Assembly (NCBI GenBank): GCA_021442155.1
Contig: CM038221.1
Coordinates: forward strand, 42,169,648 to 42,233,647
DNA from: Cymbidium sinense
Taxonomy: Eukaryota > Streptophyta > Magnoliopsida > Asparagales > Orchidaceae
Direction: 5' to 3'
DNA length: 64,000 nt
The notes under the pieces were generated by a model that saw only the letters and a program-made list of their open reading frames with translations, had not been told where the DNA came from and ran no database searches. Of the stretch, positions 23,139 through 34,410 are shown one piece after another. The position numbers were made by a program, and so were the translations under genes. Positions within the stretch are counted from its first letter, which is position 1, and the number at the start of each line of letters is the position of its first letter.

Positions 23139-23440
23139 ACAAAATCTTTTAAACCATTCTTTGGGGATTATTTGAGTCAACATAAGACCCTCTTTGACCT
23201 GTATACATTTTTAGTGTTGAATTTATAATTGAACTTAATGGAGATTCCATGAAGGCTTCTTCTTCTAGGTCATCACGAAGAAATGCATCTTTTACATGAC
23301 GGTTGGCTTTCCAAGATAAATTCATCAGAAGGGCTTATCTAACTTTAGGCCATTCAAGTGTCCCATTTGCATTGTTTTGAAAGTGTATATTTTCACTTGC
23401 ATCCAATTCATTTCTTTTCTTTAAGTAATCTTACCACATC
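23139..23440 (-). pseudogene. Ty1/copia reverse transcriptase fragment, unit B
   Basis: Homologous to the unit A fragment. In a shifted frame the minus strand gives NLSWKANRHVKDAFLRDDLE, which is closer to the copia consensus than unit A at the DAFL box. The upstream VANGYT part is missing. Confidence 0.65.
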
Positions 23441-23940
23441 TTAAATTTAACTCTTTTAGGGCTCTTATTTCATCAATCATCATTTTTTCCATTCTTCATT
23501 GTCGAGTACTTCTTAGATAGTACCTAAAATCTTGATATTATTTATTTCAATGAGAAGCTTTGTGGGATGGGAAAGATTTGAAAGTGAAATAAAGTTAGTT
23601 GTTAGGTGCATTTTGTGTCCCCTTTTATTAAAGCAATAAGAAGCAAATAACAGAATATTTTTTTATTGCAGATGTAAAGCTCATACTTCATCCCTTCACT
23701 ACAACATACCTTTTTTCATGAAAGACAATAATATAGTGTATTATTAAAATATTCATTCAAATTATCAGACCTAACATGTTCGATATTAGAGCTAATTTGG
23801 GTATAAAATATGGGGAGAATTGTATTGACATCAGATTTTCATTAAAATAATCAAGTAAAACGTGAGCAATCATATATGAAGAAAAGGTATACATCCAAAA
23901 ATGGTCTCTGATTATTTGCAAGAGGTCAATTTAGTCCCAA

Positions 23941-24135
23941 GTATCAAATTGCTCCAATTTAATAACTTCTTATACAAAATTAATCCAAAATGATTCCACG
24001 AGGATTAAATTAGGATCAATTTTGTTTAATTGAGGGACTAAATTTGCGTCAATATTGTATCACTATTTCTGCATGAGGGATTATTTTGAATCAATTTTGT
24101 ATAATCAAGAAATAAATTAGAGCAATTTCATACTC
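23941..24135. repeat. Imperfect long inverted repeat
   Basis: The left arm 23941-23998 starts GTATCAAATTGCTCCAATTT. The complement of the right arm (24078-24135) starts GTATGAAATTGCTCTAATTT. The arms pair at most of about 57 positions around an 80-bp centre. It could be a small foldback element or a remnant of a larger repeat. No target duplication was found. Confidence 0.55.
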
Positions 24136-24360
24136 TATGACTACTTCATTGTGGGATTTATTTCGAGAAGAAAATAAATTATCTTTTTATATTGATATGA
24201 GTGATATAGGATGAGCCCCATACATAGTGTCAATTAAGGACAAAGGCATAATATTTACTGAGTGACTTAAAGGATGCATAATTCAATGACATTCAACTAA
24301 CATACCTCATAATAGAACTATTTAACTTTTATTTTATTAAAAATTAATAAATAATTATTA

Positions 24361-24380
24361 TAGTACAATAAATGATGTAT
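24361..24380. repeat. Target-site duplication of the LINE, left copy
   Basis: TAGTACAATAAATGATGTAT, identical to 27375-27394 over 20 bp. Confidence 0.9.
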
Positions 24381-24639
24381 TGGTTATCTTTGTCGAGTTC
24401 CAAGTCCCAGATGTTAAAAGTGGAGGGTTGAGTTTTGTAGTTGATAGGCAGCAAAAAATTATAGAGAAAAACATGACATGAATCATTTATACAATGTGTT
24501 AATGCTATTGGCGTTAATAGGCGGCGTTTTGTATATGCGAATACATAAAAAGTGTGCAGCATTGCATTAAGCGTAGTGTCTTGTTAAATAAGTAAGAGTT
24601 TCACATTATGGATGGATGCGAGCAAAGAAGTTAGTCCAT

Positions 24640-25130
24640 GGAACCAGTATTAGATTAGAAACTTGAAAAATAGGCATTCTTACTAGCAAATTAATTGAGC
24701 TAATAGATATTATGATCCATAGGAAGATAAATATCTTATGTGTTGGGGAGAAAGCCAAAGAGATTGCTATTTATGTTTTAAATTTTGATATTCAGGTAGG
24801 AGTCGGACTAGAAATAGTATAGTTGTGATTATAGATAAGAGTTTGAAAAATAATGTTGTAGATATTAATAGAATTGAAGATAAAATTATAGTTTTAAAAA
24901 TTATTGTTGATACTAAGATTATCAATGTTATAAGTGTCTATACTTCTCAAGCAGCTTTGAATATAAGCTCAAAAACAAAAATTTAGAATGACTTAGATTA
25001 ATACAAAGGATCTCTTGAAAAAAAGATATTTATTGGAGGAGACTTAAATGGACATGTTGATAGAGTAGTAGAAGATTTTAAAATTATTCATGGTGGCTAT
25101 AGATTTGGGCAAGGTAGGGTATATTAGATT
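24640..25130 (+). pseudogene. LINE endonuclease (APE-type) remnant
   Basis: The plus strand reads ELIDIMIHRKINILCVGEK, resembling the ELVDVMxRRKINILCVQET start of plant RTE endonucleases. SRTRNSIVVIIDKSLKNNVV, VINVISVYTSQA and KIFIGGDLNGHV follow. The GDLNGHV box is a core endonuclease motif. The catalytic Glu after the first block reads as Gly or Glu in altered context. Several stops interrupt it. Confidence 0.65.
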
Positions 25131-25979
25131 TTCTTTCTTTATGATTTTGATTCTTAATAATTTATTTAAAAAAAGAGACAATCATATTATTACTTAAAAG
25201 AATGAATCTAGTAGAACAAAGATTAATTATTTTCTGGAAAAAAAATCATTTAGAATGTAAAAATTGTAAAGTCATTTTGAGTGAAAGTTTAAGTACCCGG
25301 CATCAACTGTTAATTTTAGATTTTAAGATGAAAAATAAATCGAATTATAGTATTAGGATTAGATTGGGGCATTTAAAGAAAATAATAAATATATTTTTAA
25401 AAGCAAGTTGCAAGAGCTTAGAATTTGAGATATTCATAAGGAATCTAATGTTATGTAGAAAAAAATAGCAAGTTGTAAAAAATATGCTTGGAGAATTAAA
25501 ATAAAAAATTTCTTTTAATAAAAATAGTTGATTGTATAGTCAAAATGCACAAGAAAAGACAAGAAATAAAAAATTTTGTTATAAAACTTCGTTTTGATGT
25601 AAAAACTCAGAGAATTGGAAAAGATATAAAATGGTCCGTAGAGTTTCTAAAAAGGTAATATGTGATGCAAAAAATTTAACTTTTAGTGATTTATACAATA
25701 GATTGGATATCAAAAAAGATGAAAGATGTATGTATAAGTTAACCAAGTAAAGAGATAGAACTAAAAATCTAGTTCAAGTGATATGTATTAAAGATGAAAA
25801 TGATAAAGATGTTTTTCTTAGAAAAGAATACTGGAAATAGGTGAATGAGTTATTTTGATAAATTTTTCAATGAAAGATCCAAGAATATGATTGATTTTAG
25901 CAACCTTAGTACCCTAAAAAAATAAAGAATTTTTTTAATCATCATATTAGTAATTTTGAAGTTAGAGAAGATTTAAAAA

Positions 25980-27145
25980 AAATGAAATGAAGAAAAACAG
26001 TAGGACCTAATGATATTCCAAAAGAAGTGTGAAATCAAGGAATTTCTTGGCTTACAAATCTTTTTAATGTTATTTTAAAGGCTAAAAAGATATCAGATGA
26101 GTGGAGAGAGAGTTTATTGGTTCCTATATTTAAGAATAAGGTGATGCAAATTATAGAGAATTAAGTTAACGTGTCATACATTAAAATTATGGGAGAGAGA
26201 AATTGAGCATAAGTTACGATGTGATACAAAAGTTTCTCAAAGTCAGTTTGGTTTCATGTCGGGTAGATCTACTATGGATGTTACACATTTGTTGAGAGGT
26301 TTAATAGGGAAGTACACAGAAAGTAAGGAGAATCTACATATGATATTTATTGATTTGGAGAAAGCATATGATAAAGTTTCAAGAGAAGTCACTTGGAGAG
26401 TTCTAAAAAAGAAAGGAATTAATTATATTCAAGTCATTAAGAATATGTATTCTAAAGTTGTTACTTGTGTCCAAACACAAAGAGAATTAACAAAATGTTT
26501 TCCAAATTCAGTTGGATTACATCAAGGATCGGCTTTAAGGCCATATCTTTTTGCTTTAGTTATGGATGTTCTTACTAGACATTTGCATGAGGATGTACCT
26601 TGGTATATGCTATTTGCCGATGACATTCTCATTGATAAGACTAGAGAGGTAGTCCAAGAGAAACTTGAATTATGAAAGTCAACCTTACAGTCTAAAGATT
26701 TTCATTTGAGTAGATCTAAAACTGATTATATGGAGTGTAATTTTAATTGTAGAAGTTCTAGTGGTGTTGTCACATGGGATGATCAAGTCATTAAAAAGAG
26801 TGAACGTTTCAGATATCTCGGGCCTATTGTTCAAAATGATGGTGAAATATATGGGGATGTTATTAATAGAATTCAAGTTTGATAGTTGAAATGGTAGAAT
26901 GCATATGGTATGTTGTGTGATAGAAAAGTACTACTTAGACTCAAGGAAAAATTTTATAAGATGGTGGTAAGATCTGTAATGATTTATGATACAAAATGTT
27001 GGCCAGTAAAAGAGAAGCATAAAACTAAGTTATGTGTTACAGAGATGAGAATGCGTAGGTGGATTACTGCTTTACTCTTAGAGATAAAATGGGAAATGAA
27101 TATATTCAGAAAAAAAAGTTGGAGTAGCTCCAATGCCAGATAAGA
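25980..27145 (+). pseudogene. LINE reverse transcriptase remnant
   Basis: The open part 26256-26675 shows FIDLEKAYDKV, GLHQGSALRPYLFALVMDVL and the catalytic FADD in MLFADDILI. After a stop the plus strand continues with HLSRSKTDYMEC, RFRYLGPIV and, at 26910-27143, LCDRKVLLRLKEKFYKMVVR and TEMRMRRWI. These are the landmark blocks of plant RTE LINE reverse transcriptases. The N-terminal part (25980-26250) retains PNDIPKEV. The enzyme primes reverse transcription at nicked target DNA. This copy has stops and shifts and is inactive. Confidence 0.85.
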
Positions 27146-27374
27146 TTAAAGCGTTGATCGTTTGATGACCCGATTAGTAGAGTAAATGTATTAGATTTGA
27201 TTTATATTGAGAAAGGTAAAGGTAGACCTAAAAATACTTAATTATAATGTAAAAAAATGACCTTAGTTTATTAGAAGTATATGAGAATTCGATAAATAAT
27301 AGAACACAATGGAGAAGAAGGATTTATGTACCGGTCCCACACAATGGGATAAAGGCTTTTTGTTGTTGTTGTTG

Positions 27375-27394
27375 TAGTACAATAAATGATGTAT
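27375..27394. repeat. Target-site duplication of the LINE, right copy
   Basis: Identical to 24361-24380 and directly after the TTG tail. Confidence 0.9.
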
Positions 27395-29749
27395 AACAAA
27401 TATGAATATGATGAAGCCCTTGTGTGCAATTTTTTTGGATAAATAAGATTAGGGGATATCATTAGTATTACTCATATTCATATAGTAGAGTCAAACTTCG
27501 TAGCATGCAAAATCATCCTGCTCATCATTTAATCCAAAAATAAGTAATGAGTAGGATAAAATATCATAGTACAATTCAGATCAAATATTAATTTTTAACA
27601 TGGATAATATGTCCATAAATAATTTGAGCATGTGAAGAACACATAACAATTGAAGAGAATGTGAGTTTTATACATCCCTATCTAGCAATAGTAGTTAATG
27701 TTCTACTAGCTACATTTATGTTTAGGTTCTTGAACATACTATATTGGAAGAGAATTTAATTAAAAATTATCAGGTGATATATTGCTCATAGGTCTATTAT
27801 CTAAATTTTATTTGAATTATTTCAAGTGCACTTGAAATGTATGAAAAAGAACACTCACCTAACTAAGCTATAGAGCATTATCCAATAGTACTAAGAAGTT
27901 GTAGAGTTTCTATATTTCTTCTTGCTTTAACCTTTCCAATCTATGCAGTAACTTTATCTTTTTTTCCCCCAAAACGTGGTGTTAGCTTGATGTTACTCAA
28001 ATGGTTTTGATATGAGGCATACATTTGTTGTATGGAGACTTCCATTAGAATTTTCACAATTATTAAGCCTTATTAGCCTAGTTTGGCTTGGATGGCTCAA
28101 TCCTATATGGGCGAGGAAACTCAAATTCTTTTTCCTTCTACAAAAGTTTGTAGTATAGAAGCATCTTCATTGATCACATTTTAATACCTTGGTAGCAATC
28201 GAGTTTAAGCCACAAATTTTTTATTTCATTATATTACTCTTAATTGAAACAATACCTTGCTTTGTAATACAAATTTTAGGGTCCATTTGTAGCAGCTATA
28301 ATTTTTTGTAAAGATGATTGTAATTTATTATGAAAAAAAAAATATTTAAGTTGTTACAAGTATTATTAATACTTTTTTTGAAAGTTAGATAGCAACTAAA
28401 ACACACTAGCAAATTTAATTGTGAAAAAAAACTTCTCACCACAGATTTCTATAAAGCAACAAAAAAAATAATCATCAAATGGAAGTGCAGTAACACTCTA
28501 AAAAGTAAAATAATGAGAATGCTACCCTAAACAAACCCTTTATCTTAATTTGATACACTAAGTGCCACAAACCTTGAAGCATGTTTGCTTCACCGCATCC
28601 CAATATCTTTGGTCATGATTAGGAACATGCATGTTCCACTAATTTCCTATGTCATTAAACTACATCACCATGGCATAATTGAGAAGTTTTGTATGTCCCA
28701 AATAGCAAAACTATGGTCATCTTCTCTCAATATGGAGCTAATGGCCTATCATTCCATTTTCCCTTGAGAAAAGTTCTCACAAGTTGGGACCAAACAAGAC
28801 AATTTTGTCCATTAATCTAAATGAAGGTTGAAGATTTTGGTACTTATCCATTAAAATAAAGATATTTGGTTTAATCCAAAACCATTCATTGATCAATAAC
28901 TTCTGATATAAAAAATATCCTATCATGATTGAGTTTTTTCTCCTCTTGGTGTTAGTGTATTGGTTCCTACTAGAAACAAGTTCCTCCAATGAACAAATTA
29001 TTATAGTTAAGGCAATGGTAGATGATGGGAACACAATATCCAATAATGTGATCTATGAAGAAGGATTCTTGGTATAAGAGGGACTTTCAATGGTAACATT
29101 TCTTCTTGAGAGCAGTGTAAGGCAGTGGCTAGAGATGAACAAAATAAAATTAGAGGGGAATGTCCAGAAATTATTTTCTTATACATGATACGATAGATGA
29201 AATGAAGCATTATGGATTTTAATAAGTACTTCACACCCTTATTTATACAATAGGATTATATGCTATGCTAGATCATTCCTCCTTTAAAAGAGACAAAATA
29301 CATATTAATTTTTGGACAATTATCATGAGGGAAAATATACAAAATATTAATAACGTTTTCACATGAGTGCCCTAAGAATAAGGGAATGCTACAATATGCA
29401 ATACAAAAGAGTATCACATGGATCGATTGGATGCTATAATTTACAAATAATTGTAACTGCCAACAATAATGTTGAAGAGTAGATAGCTAAAAATGAGAAG
29501 GTTCCCAACTAAATGTTTAAATAAATATGCTGCTTCATGAAGTCCACAAGCATGAAGCTTAGCCTGAGCTCACAAGCCAAGTCATGCATTGCTCAAGCTT
29601 GATCTCATTTATATTTTGAGCTAAAGTTGCCAACTTGACAAGACCAACTTATCAACTTATTATATAGTTAAGCTTCAACTAGCCTTGTCCTTAGGCAGAA
29701 GAGTAGTAGAATCAAGTGAGAGAAAAATATGAATTTTCTTAAGGATGGT
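27395..29749. other. Intron 1 sequence, nothing firmly recognisable
   Basis: AT-rich. Around 29050-29330 the minus strand has TATAAATAAGGG and sequence that looks LTR-like, but no second copy or element end was found. No coding similarity was recognised. Confidence 0.45.
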
Positions 29750-30205
29750 ACAACAACAAGCCTTTATCCGACTATGTGGGGTCGACTACATGAATCCTTC
29801 CTCTCCATTAAGTGTCAATTTTTCATTTGATTCTAATAAACTAAAATCAATTTTTATACATACTAATCAAATCTTTTTAGGTCTACCTCTACCTTTCTTA
29901 ACATAAGGAAAATCTAATACATCTACACTCCTAACTAGGTCATTGGATGATCGACGATTTATGTGACCAAACCATCTAAGGAGACTCTCTCTAATCTTAT
30001 CTGTCACTGGAGCTACTTCAACCTTTTCACATATATATATTTATTTTGCATTTTATCTCTAAGAGTAAAGTCACTCATCCACCTGAGCATCCTCATCTCT
30101 GCAACACCTAACTTAATTTTATGCTTCTCTATTACTGGCCAACATTCTGCATCATAATCATTGCAAGTCTTACCACCATCTAACAAAATTTGATGGGGAC
30201 TTAAA
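29750..30205 (-). mobile_element. 5'-truncated RTE LINE tail
   Basis: The minus strand matches the 3' end of the LINE at 24381-27374. It has the AEMRMLRWM block at about 30075-30110, a GRPKK-type region, the GTGGGGTCGACTACATGAATCC end and a short TTGTTG tail at 29750. The match stops near 30205, so it is 5'-truncated, the usual outcome of LINE insertion. No clear target duplication was found. Confidence 0.8.
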
Positions 30206-32410
30206 ATAGGGTGTGCCAAAAAAAATTCTATAAAGGGCCACAAAGTTGTTTTATGGAATTTTAGAATCACCAAAGACATACCTTATATCATGAGTAATAT
30301 ATCGTAAGATGACCCCAATTATATTTTATGTTGTAGGATTGTATATAACATATCATATTTCCCAAAATAGAGCAATTTGAAATTTAACATATGTTATTTT
30401 ATATCATTTTTATAATGACACCAACAAAAGGTATATTTCAAAGACTGTATCTAACATTATGCAATGAGAAATGAAATTAGAGATTCTTATTTTTCTATGG
30501 ACCATTTGAGAGTTTAACTTGCAGAATAACAAAATGCATCACATGTTTTTGTGTGATTGTACTGTACACTCAACTAAGATGGATAAATGATTGTGTACTA
30601 TTGATGCAACATCACATAAAACAACTTAAGACTCATAGAGCTGACAAAATTACATCACTTCACTACTTAATAATTCAACATAATATAAGAGTGCTATGCA
30701 ACTAGCTTTCATTTCTAATGGTTGAGTGTAATTAGCATTCAACATTATAACTCGAAATACAAATGCCTATTATATATCGTACATCTAAAATTAATCTAGT
30801 TTATAGTACAATGGAATATATCATACTTTATTTTGGGTCATACAATTCATTCAATTGAGATAGTGAAAGCTAGCTACTCTTCTGGATATGATGGTGCAAA
30901 ATAGAACTGGAAGTTCTAAACACAATTTAAAAAAATCATAAACCTCGCTACCTGAAATAAATAAATAAAAACAGCAAAATTAACTTGATTTTCCATTGAA
31001 ATTAAGCTTTGAACCCCATATCAATGAACATACCTTCTATCTAGCACCACCATCCCTAAATAGATGCTTATTTTCATCTAATAATACGAACATACCTTAT
31101 TTTCATCTAACTTTTATGAGCATAGAGTGCAATAGAGCATAATGTAATCTTTGTGGAATTGCATTGTATTAGTTGCAACGAAGATCAACAAAACTTAAAT
31201 TTTTAAACATGGAACATAAAGAAAAAAGTCCTCGCAACATGATCACTCAATATATTAAATTATGATGCTAAGCATCCAGCTTGTATTTTTATACCACTCT
31301 AAATTTTTAGCTCAGCATGGACAAGTACTTTACATGGTTTGTGGAGCACATTGATGGATTAGAGCCTTAAGCATAGTAACAAAAAATCCTAGCACCTAGA
31401 ATATTACTAAGTTAGTCCCTTCACAAAAAGGTGAGCTTCTCTACATCACCTAAGTCCAGAAAATCTGCATTAGCAGGAGCCTATAAACTAGCATATTCTA
31501 AGTTTATCTTGTTTTTATAGGAATATCATGATTCACCATATATATGACCGACTAAAAAAGTGAGTGTCATATGACATCTATGTGCACTTTATTCTTTGGT
31601 GCTAAATTTGTCTCCCTCACCTTTCTTCTTCTATTACTCCTTATTTTTAGCTTTTGAATCTGTATTATTGTGGGCTAGAATCAATAAATAGAAGGGGAAT
31701 AAGAAAAAATGAGTAGTAGGCCAATGTGTGGAGAAGATATCGGTGTCTCATTTCAAAATGACATGTAATCTTCCTTTACCTCAAGTAAATTGGCACTTGA
31801 CATTCTTAATAATATTTTCCCCATAGAATTATGGCCTATATTATGTAAGATAGTATTGTTGTTCACAATATGATTTAGTCTATCAAATAAATTATGGTCT
31901 TTTGTTTAAGCAATTAGATTGTCTAACATCTAGATGTTGGTAAACCTAACTAGCATCTAAATGTCAGATTTAAATGTCAATTATAAAATTATTATTTAAG
32001 GACTTCAATGAATCAACCAAATGATATATGCTAATAGCACAACATTAGGTCTCAAACAAAACTACTTTAGCTTTACAAGTATCATTTTCAACCAAAATTT
32101 TTGGACTGAACTTTAAATTTTCAAAGAAATTCACTAAAATCCCATTAATTGCACACCCACAATGTAAAACCCAAACATGTGGAATACATAACAAGTTGGG
32201 CTAAAAGTGATAACTTCAGAAAGAAAAAGCACAAAAAGTCTAAGGGGTTTAAATGCTTATAAGAATGACAAAATAAAAGAAATATGACAAAGAAATAAAA
32301 CATTAACCAAACATAGTTTTGGCCCATTGACCAACAGAAAAAGTTAACACCCATGCTACAACCCAATTACAAAGCAATGCATATAAAAGGATACCTAGAT
32401 AATTAGAAAA
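30206..32410. other. Intron 1 sequence, nothing recognisable
   Basis: AT-rich, without coding similarity or clear repeats. Several open stretches of up to about 70 codons lack any motif. Confidence 0.45.
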
Positions 32411-33800
32411 TTTTGAGCATGTCTATAACTCCAATAGACTAAGGAAAAAGAAGAAGAGAAATTCAAGGGTGTCCATACTCTAGAAATTCATTAGGGGAGG
32501 AAGAGAGGAGAGCCATACCTCAATTCATTCATTTGCATGCCCTAATTCTCCCTAATGGCAACCATTTATAGAATTACAAGACCTCACTGACTCATTAAAC
32601 ACCTAATAACTAGCATATAAGCATTAATAATATATCAACTATCAAAACCCATCATGATCGACTAACTCACTCCTAAACAACTCATTACACATATACACTT
32701 AGTAGCCAAATATAGCCCATCCCTTCAAATCAACCTCGCTCTCAAGATCGAGCAAGTCACCGAAAAAATTGAAGATGTGATCAGAGATCAAAAAATGGCA
32801 TTGGCATGGGATTCCAGTAACTTGAGGAGGTGTTTCAAATGGACCTAATTGTCGTTAAGGCGAAGGGGAATGAAAAATTGAACAAAATGTAGTAGAAATG
32901 TGAGAGACCATGTGGATGTCACAATGGCATACATAGTTGTTGTAGATGTGATGGTGGAAGAAGGAGCTAGATATGCAACATTGGCTGTAGGGGAAAAAGG
33001 CGGAAGGATCAACAAGATTGAGACCATAGATAGACAACTAAGTCAAGGTCAAAGATCTAAACATATAAACATCAAATCGAGCAAGACAAATAAGGTCACA
33101 ACAAATTTGGTGATTATAGCTAGTTGGGACATCAGTGTGGTTGAGATTTAGTGATTTTTTTGGACAATTAGCGAGGTGTGTTGACATGGATTGAGATAAA
33201 TGCCCATAAGATAGTGAGGTTCAATGAGAGCACCCTTGCTGTGACCATAAAAACAAAATAAAATAGATAATAGGACAACTTGATAACAAGAAAACTTCAA
33301 TCTCAAATAAAATACTGAAAGTAGATTAGGAAAAATAGAAGGGTAATTCGAGGGTGCCCATAACAACAAAAATTTCAATGGGAGGAAGAAAAGAGTAGAG
33401 TAATAGCTCAACTGAGCGCACCATTGTTGTGACATTAAAAACAAAACGAAGGGGATAAAACGATAACTAGATGACAAGGAAACTTTCATCTTGCCAAAAA
33501 CTCTAGAAGTATATTAGATAAAAATAAAAAAGCAATTCAAGGATGCCCATAACCCCAAAAATTCATTGGAAGAATGAAAGAAAAGAAGTAAGCTATAGCT
33601 CAATTCATTCATTTGCATACTCTAATACTCTCCAAGAGGGGGTAATTAAAGAATTACAAGACCATAATAACCCATTAAACACCTATTAATTATCTAATAA
33701 ACACCAATAAAATATAAACTACCAAGACCCATAATGTCCCACTAACTCACTCCTAACCTACCCATCACACTTATTACCATAACATCCCTTCAATCAACAA
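32411..33800 (-). mobile_element. Compact or internally deleted LTR element
   Basis: Two direct copies of an LTR-like block lie at 32411-32740 and about 33485-33800. Shared words are ATTCATTCATTTGCAT, GAATTACAAGACC, ATTAAACACCTA and CACTAACTCACTCCTAA or close variants. On the minus strand each copy is preceded by a TTGAAGGGA purine tract and starts with TG. A degenerate tRNA-Met-type primer site (TGGTCACAGCAAGGGTGCTC, 33225-33244) follows the upper copy. Only about 0.5-0.7 kb lies between, with no pol motif. This fits a non-autonomous or deleted retrotransposon. Confidence 0.5.
33228..33602. repeat. Tandem pair of about 188-bp units in the upper LTR copy
   Basis: Units at 33228-33412 and 33413-33602 both run from AGC(A/G)C(A/C)CC through GTGAC(C/A) and a GGGTGCCCATAAC-like or GGATGCCCATAAC-like block to GCTCAA. 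The duplication lengthens the upper copy compared with the lower one. Confidence 0.7.
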
Positions 33801-34060
33801 GAAAATATTACATGCAGAGTCCTGTAGTTTTTCATGAGGACTCCAATCATATTCCATCACGGCTAAATTTCTTTAATTTATATTAAAAATAATATAAAAA
33901 TTTATTTAACTCCACCTATCCCACTTTCATTGAGTCCTGATGTATCAGGATCACGACTCCCATGTAATATTTTCTCTCAATCAACGGGCATCCTCTAAGA
34001 GAAGAGCTAAATGGATAAGCCAAAGCAGAAAACGAAAGTATAGCACATGGGGTTACTCAC

Positions 34061-34201
34061 AGTGACAGGGGCGTCGACTCGCTGGACGTTGCTCTCCTCG
34101 ACAAGGATCTCCATGGCCTTCCGGCAGAGGGCCTTCACTTCCGACTCCTTCAGTGGCTCGCACCGCTTTAACTGCTCTATCTGCCGGTCCAAGTCCGACA
34201 T
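34061..34201 (-). CDS. PPX: Serine/threonine phosphatase PP4 catalytic subunit (PPX), exon 1
   Basis: Encodes residues 1-47, starting [20 protein letters not shown] and ending [10 protein letters not shown]. This N-terminus is diagnostic of plant PPX/PP4c; PP2A catalytic subunits begin differently and have different spacing. The family is about 305 residues long, so the window holds roughly the first third. The start at 34201 has a G at -3 and matches the conserved family start. The donor is ACT followed by GTGAGT (34055-34060), and exon 2 continues in phase 0 with the GDIHG motif. ALCRKAM has Arg where Leu is usual. The frame is intact. The rest of the gene lies to the left of the window or is lost. 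Confidence 0.95.
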
Positions 34202-34226
34202 CTCCCTTCTCCCTCCGTCCCTTCCT

Positions 34227-34267
<41 letters not shown>

Positions 34268-34410
34268 CCGCGGGCTCTTACTCGCGCCCGGTTCCTTTCG
34301 GACGCCTCTATCCCCGTCGCCGCCGGCCCTTTTGAGCTGTGCGTTCACCGTGGTGATCGTACCTCTTTTTAGCACAGTTAAATCTCATGCATCGCGGCGT
34401 ATATAACGAT
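34202..34410 (-). promoter_or_regulatory. 5' leader with GA repeat and possible TATA box of PP4 gene
   Basis: Directly upstream of the start codon the transcribed strand carries a (GA)n run of 33 nt (34233-34265), then a GC-rich stretch to about 34345. TTATATAC at 34400-34407 on the minus strand could be a TATA box about 200 bp upstream of the ATG, implying a leader of about 170 nt. GA runs near plant promoters can bind BBR/BPC factors. The TATA call is weak. The frame upstream of the ATG stays open to another ATG at 34375. Confidence 0.5.

Larger units (their letters stand above)
22470..23796 (-). repeat. Tandem duplication of about 660 bp containing copia RT
   Basis: Unit A is 22470-23138 and unit B 23139-23796. 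Both start with AAAATCTTTTAAACCATTCT and end near ACATGTTCGATA. They are closely similar but differ by reciprocal indels. A keeps about 70 bp near 22630-22700 that B lacks, and B keeps about 45 bp near 23197-23240 that A lacks. So neither is a simple copy of the other's present form. Confidence 0.8.
24381..27374 (+). mobile_element. RTE-type LINE, about 3.0 kb, antisense to the PP4 gene
   Basis: A non-LTR retrotransposon with endonuclease and reverse transcriptase relics in order. It ends in a TTGTTGTTGTTGTTG microsatellite tail and is flanked by identical 20-bp direct repeats. The simple-repeat tail and the single endonuclease-RT order fit plant RTE-clade elements. Both domains carry many stops. 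The insertion lies in intron 1 of the phosphatase gene, in the opposite orientation. Confidence 0.85.
20071..34060 (-). other. PP4 intron 1, 13,990 bp, full of mobile elements
   Basis: Bounded by a GTGAGT donor at 34055-34060 and an AG acceptor at 20071-20072, between two phase-0 exons. It contains a SINE, duplicated copia fragments, an RTE LINE on the opposite strand, a LINE tail and a compact LTR element. Long introns packed with transposons are common in large plant genomes. The consensus splice sites and intact flanking frames suggest the intron is still removed. Confidence 0.85.
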
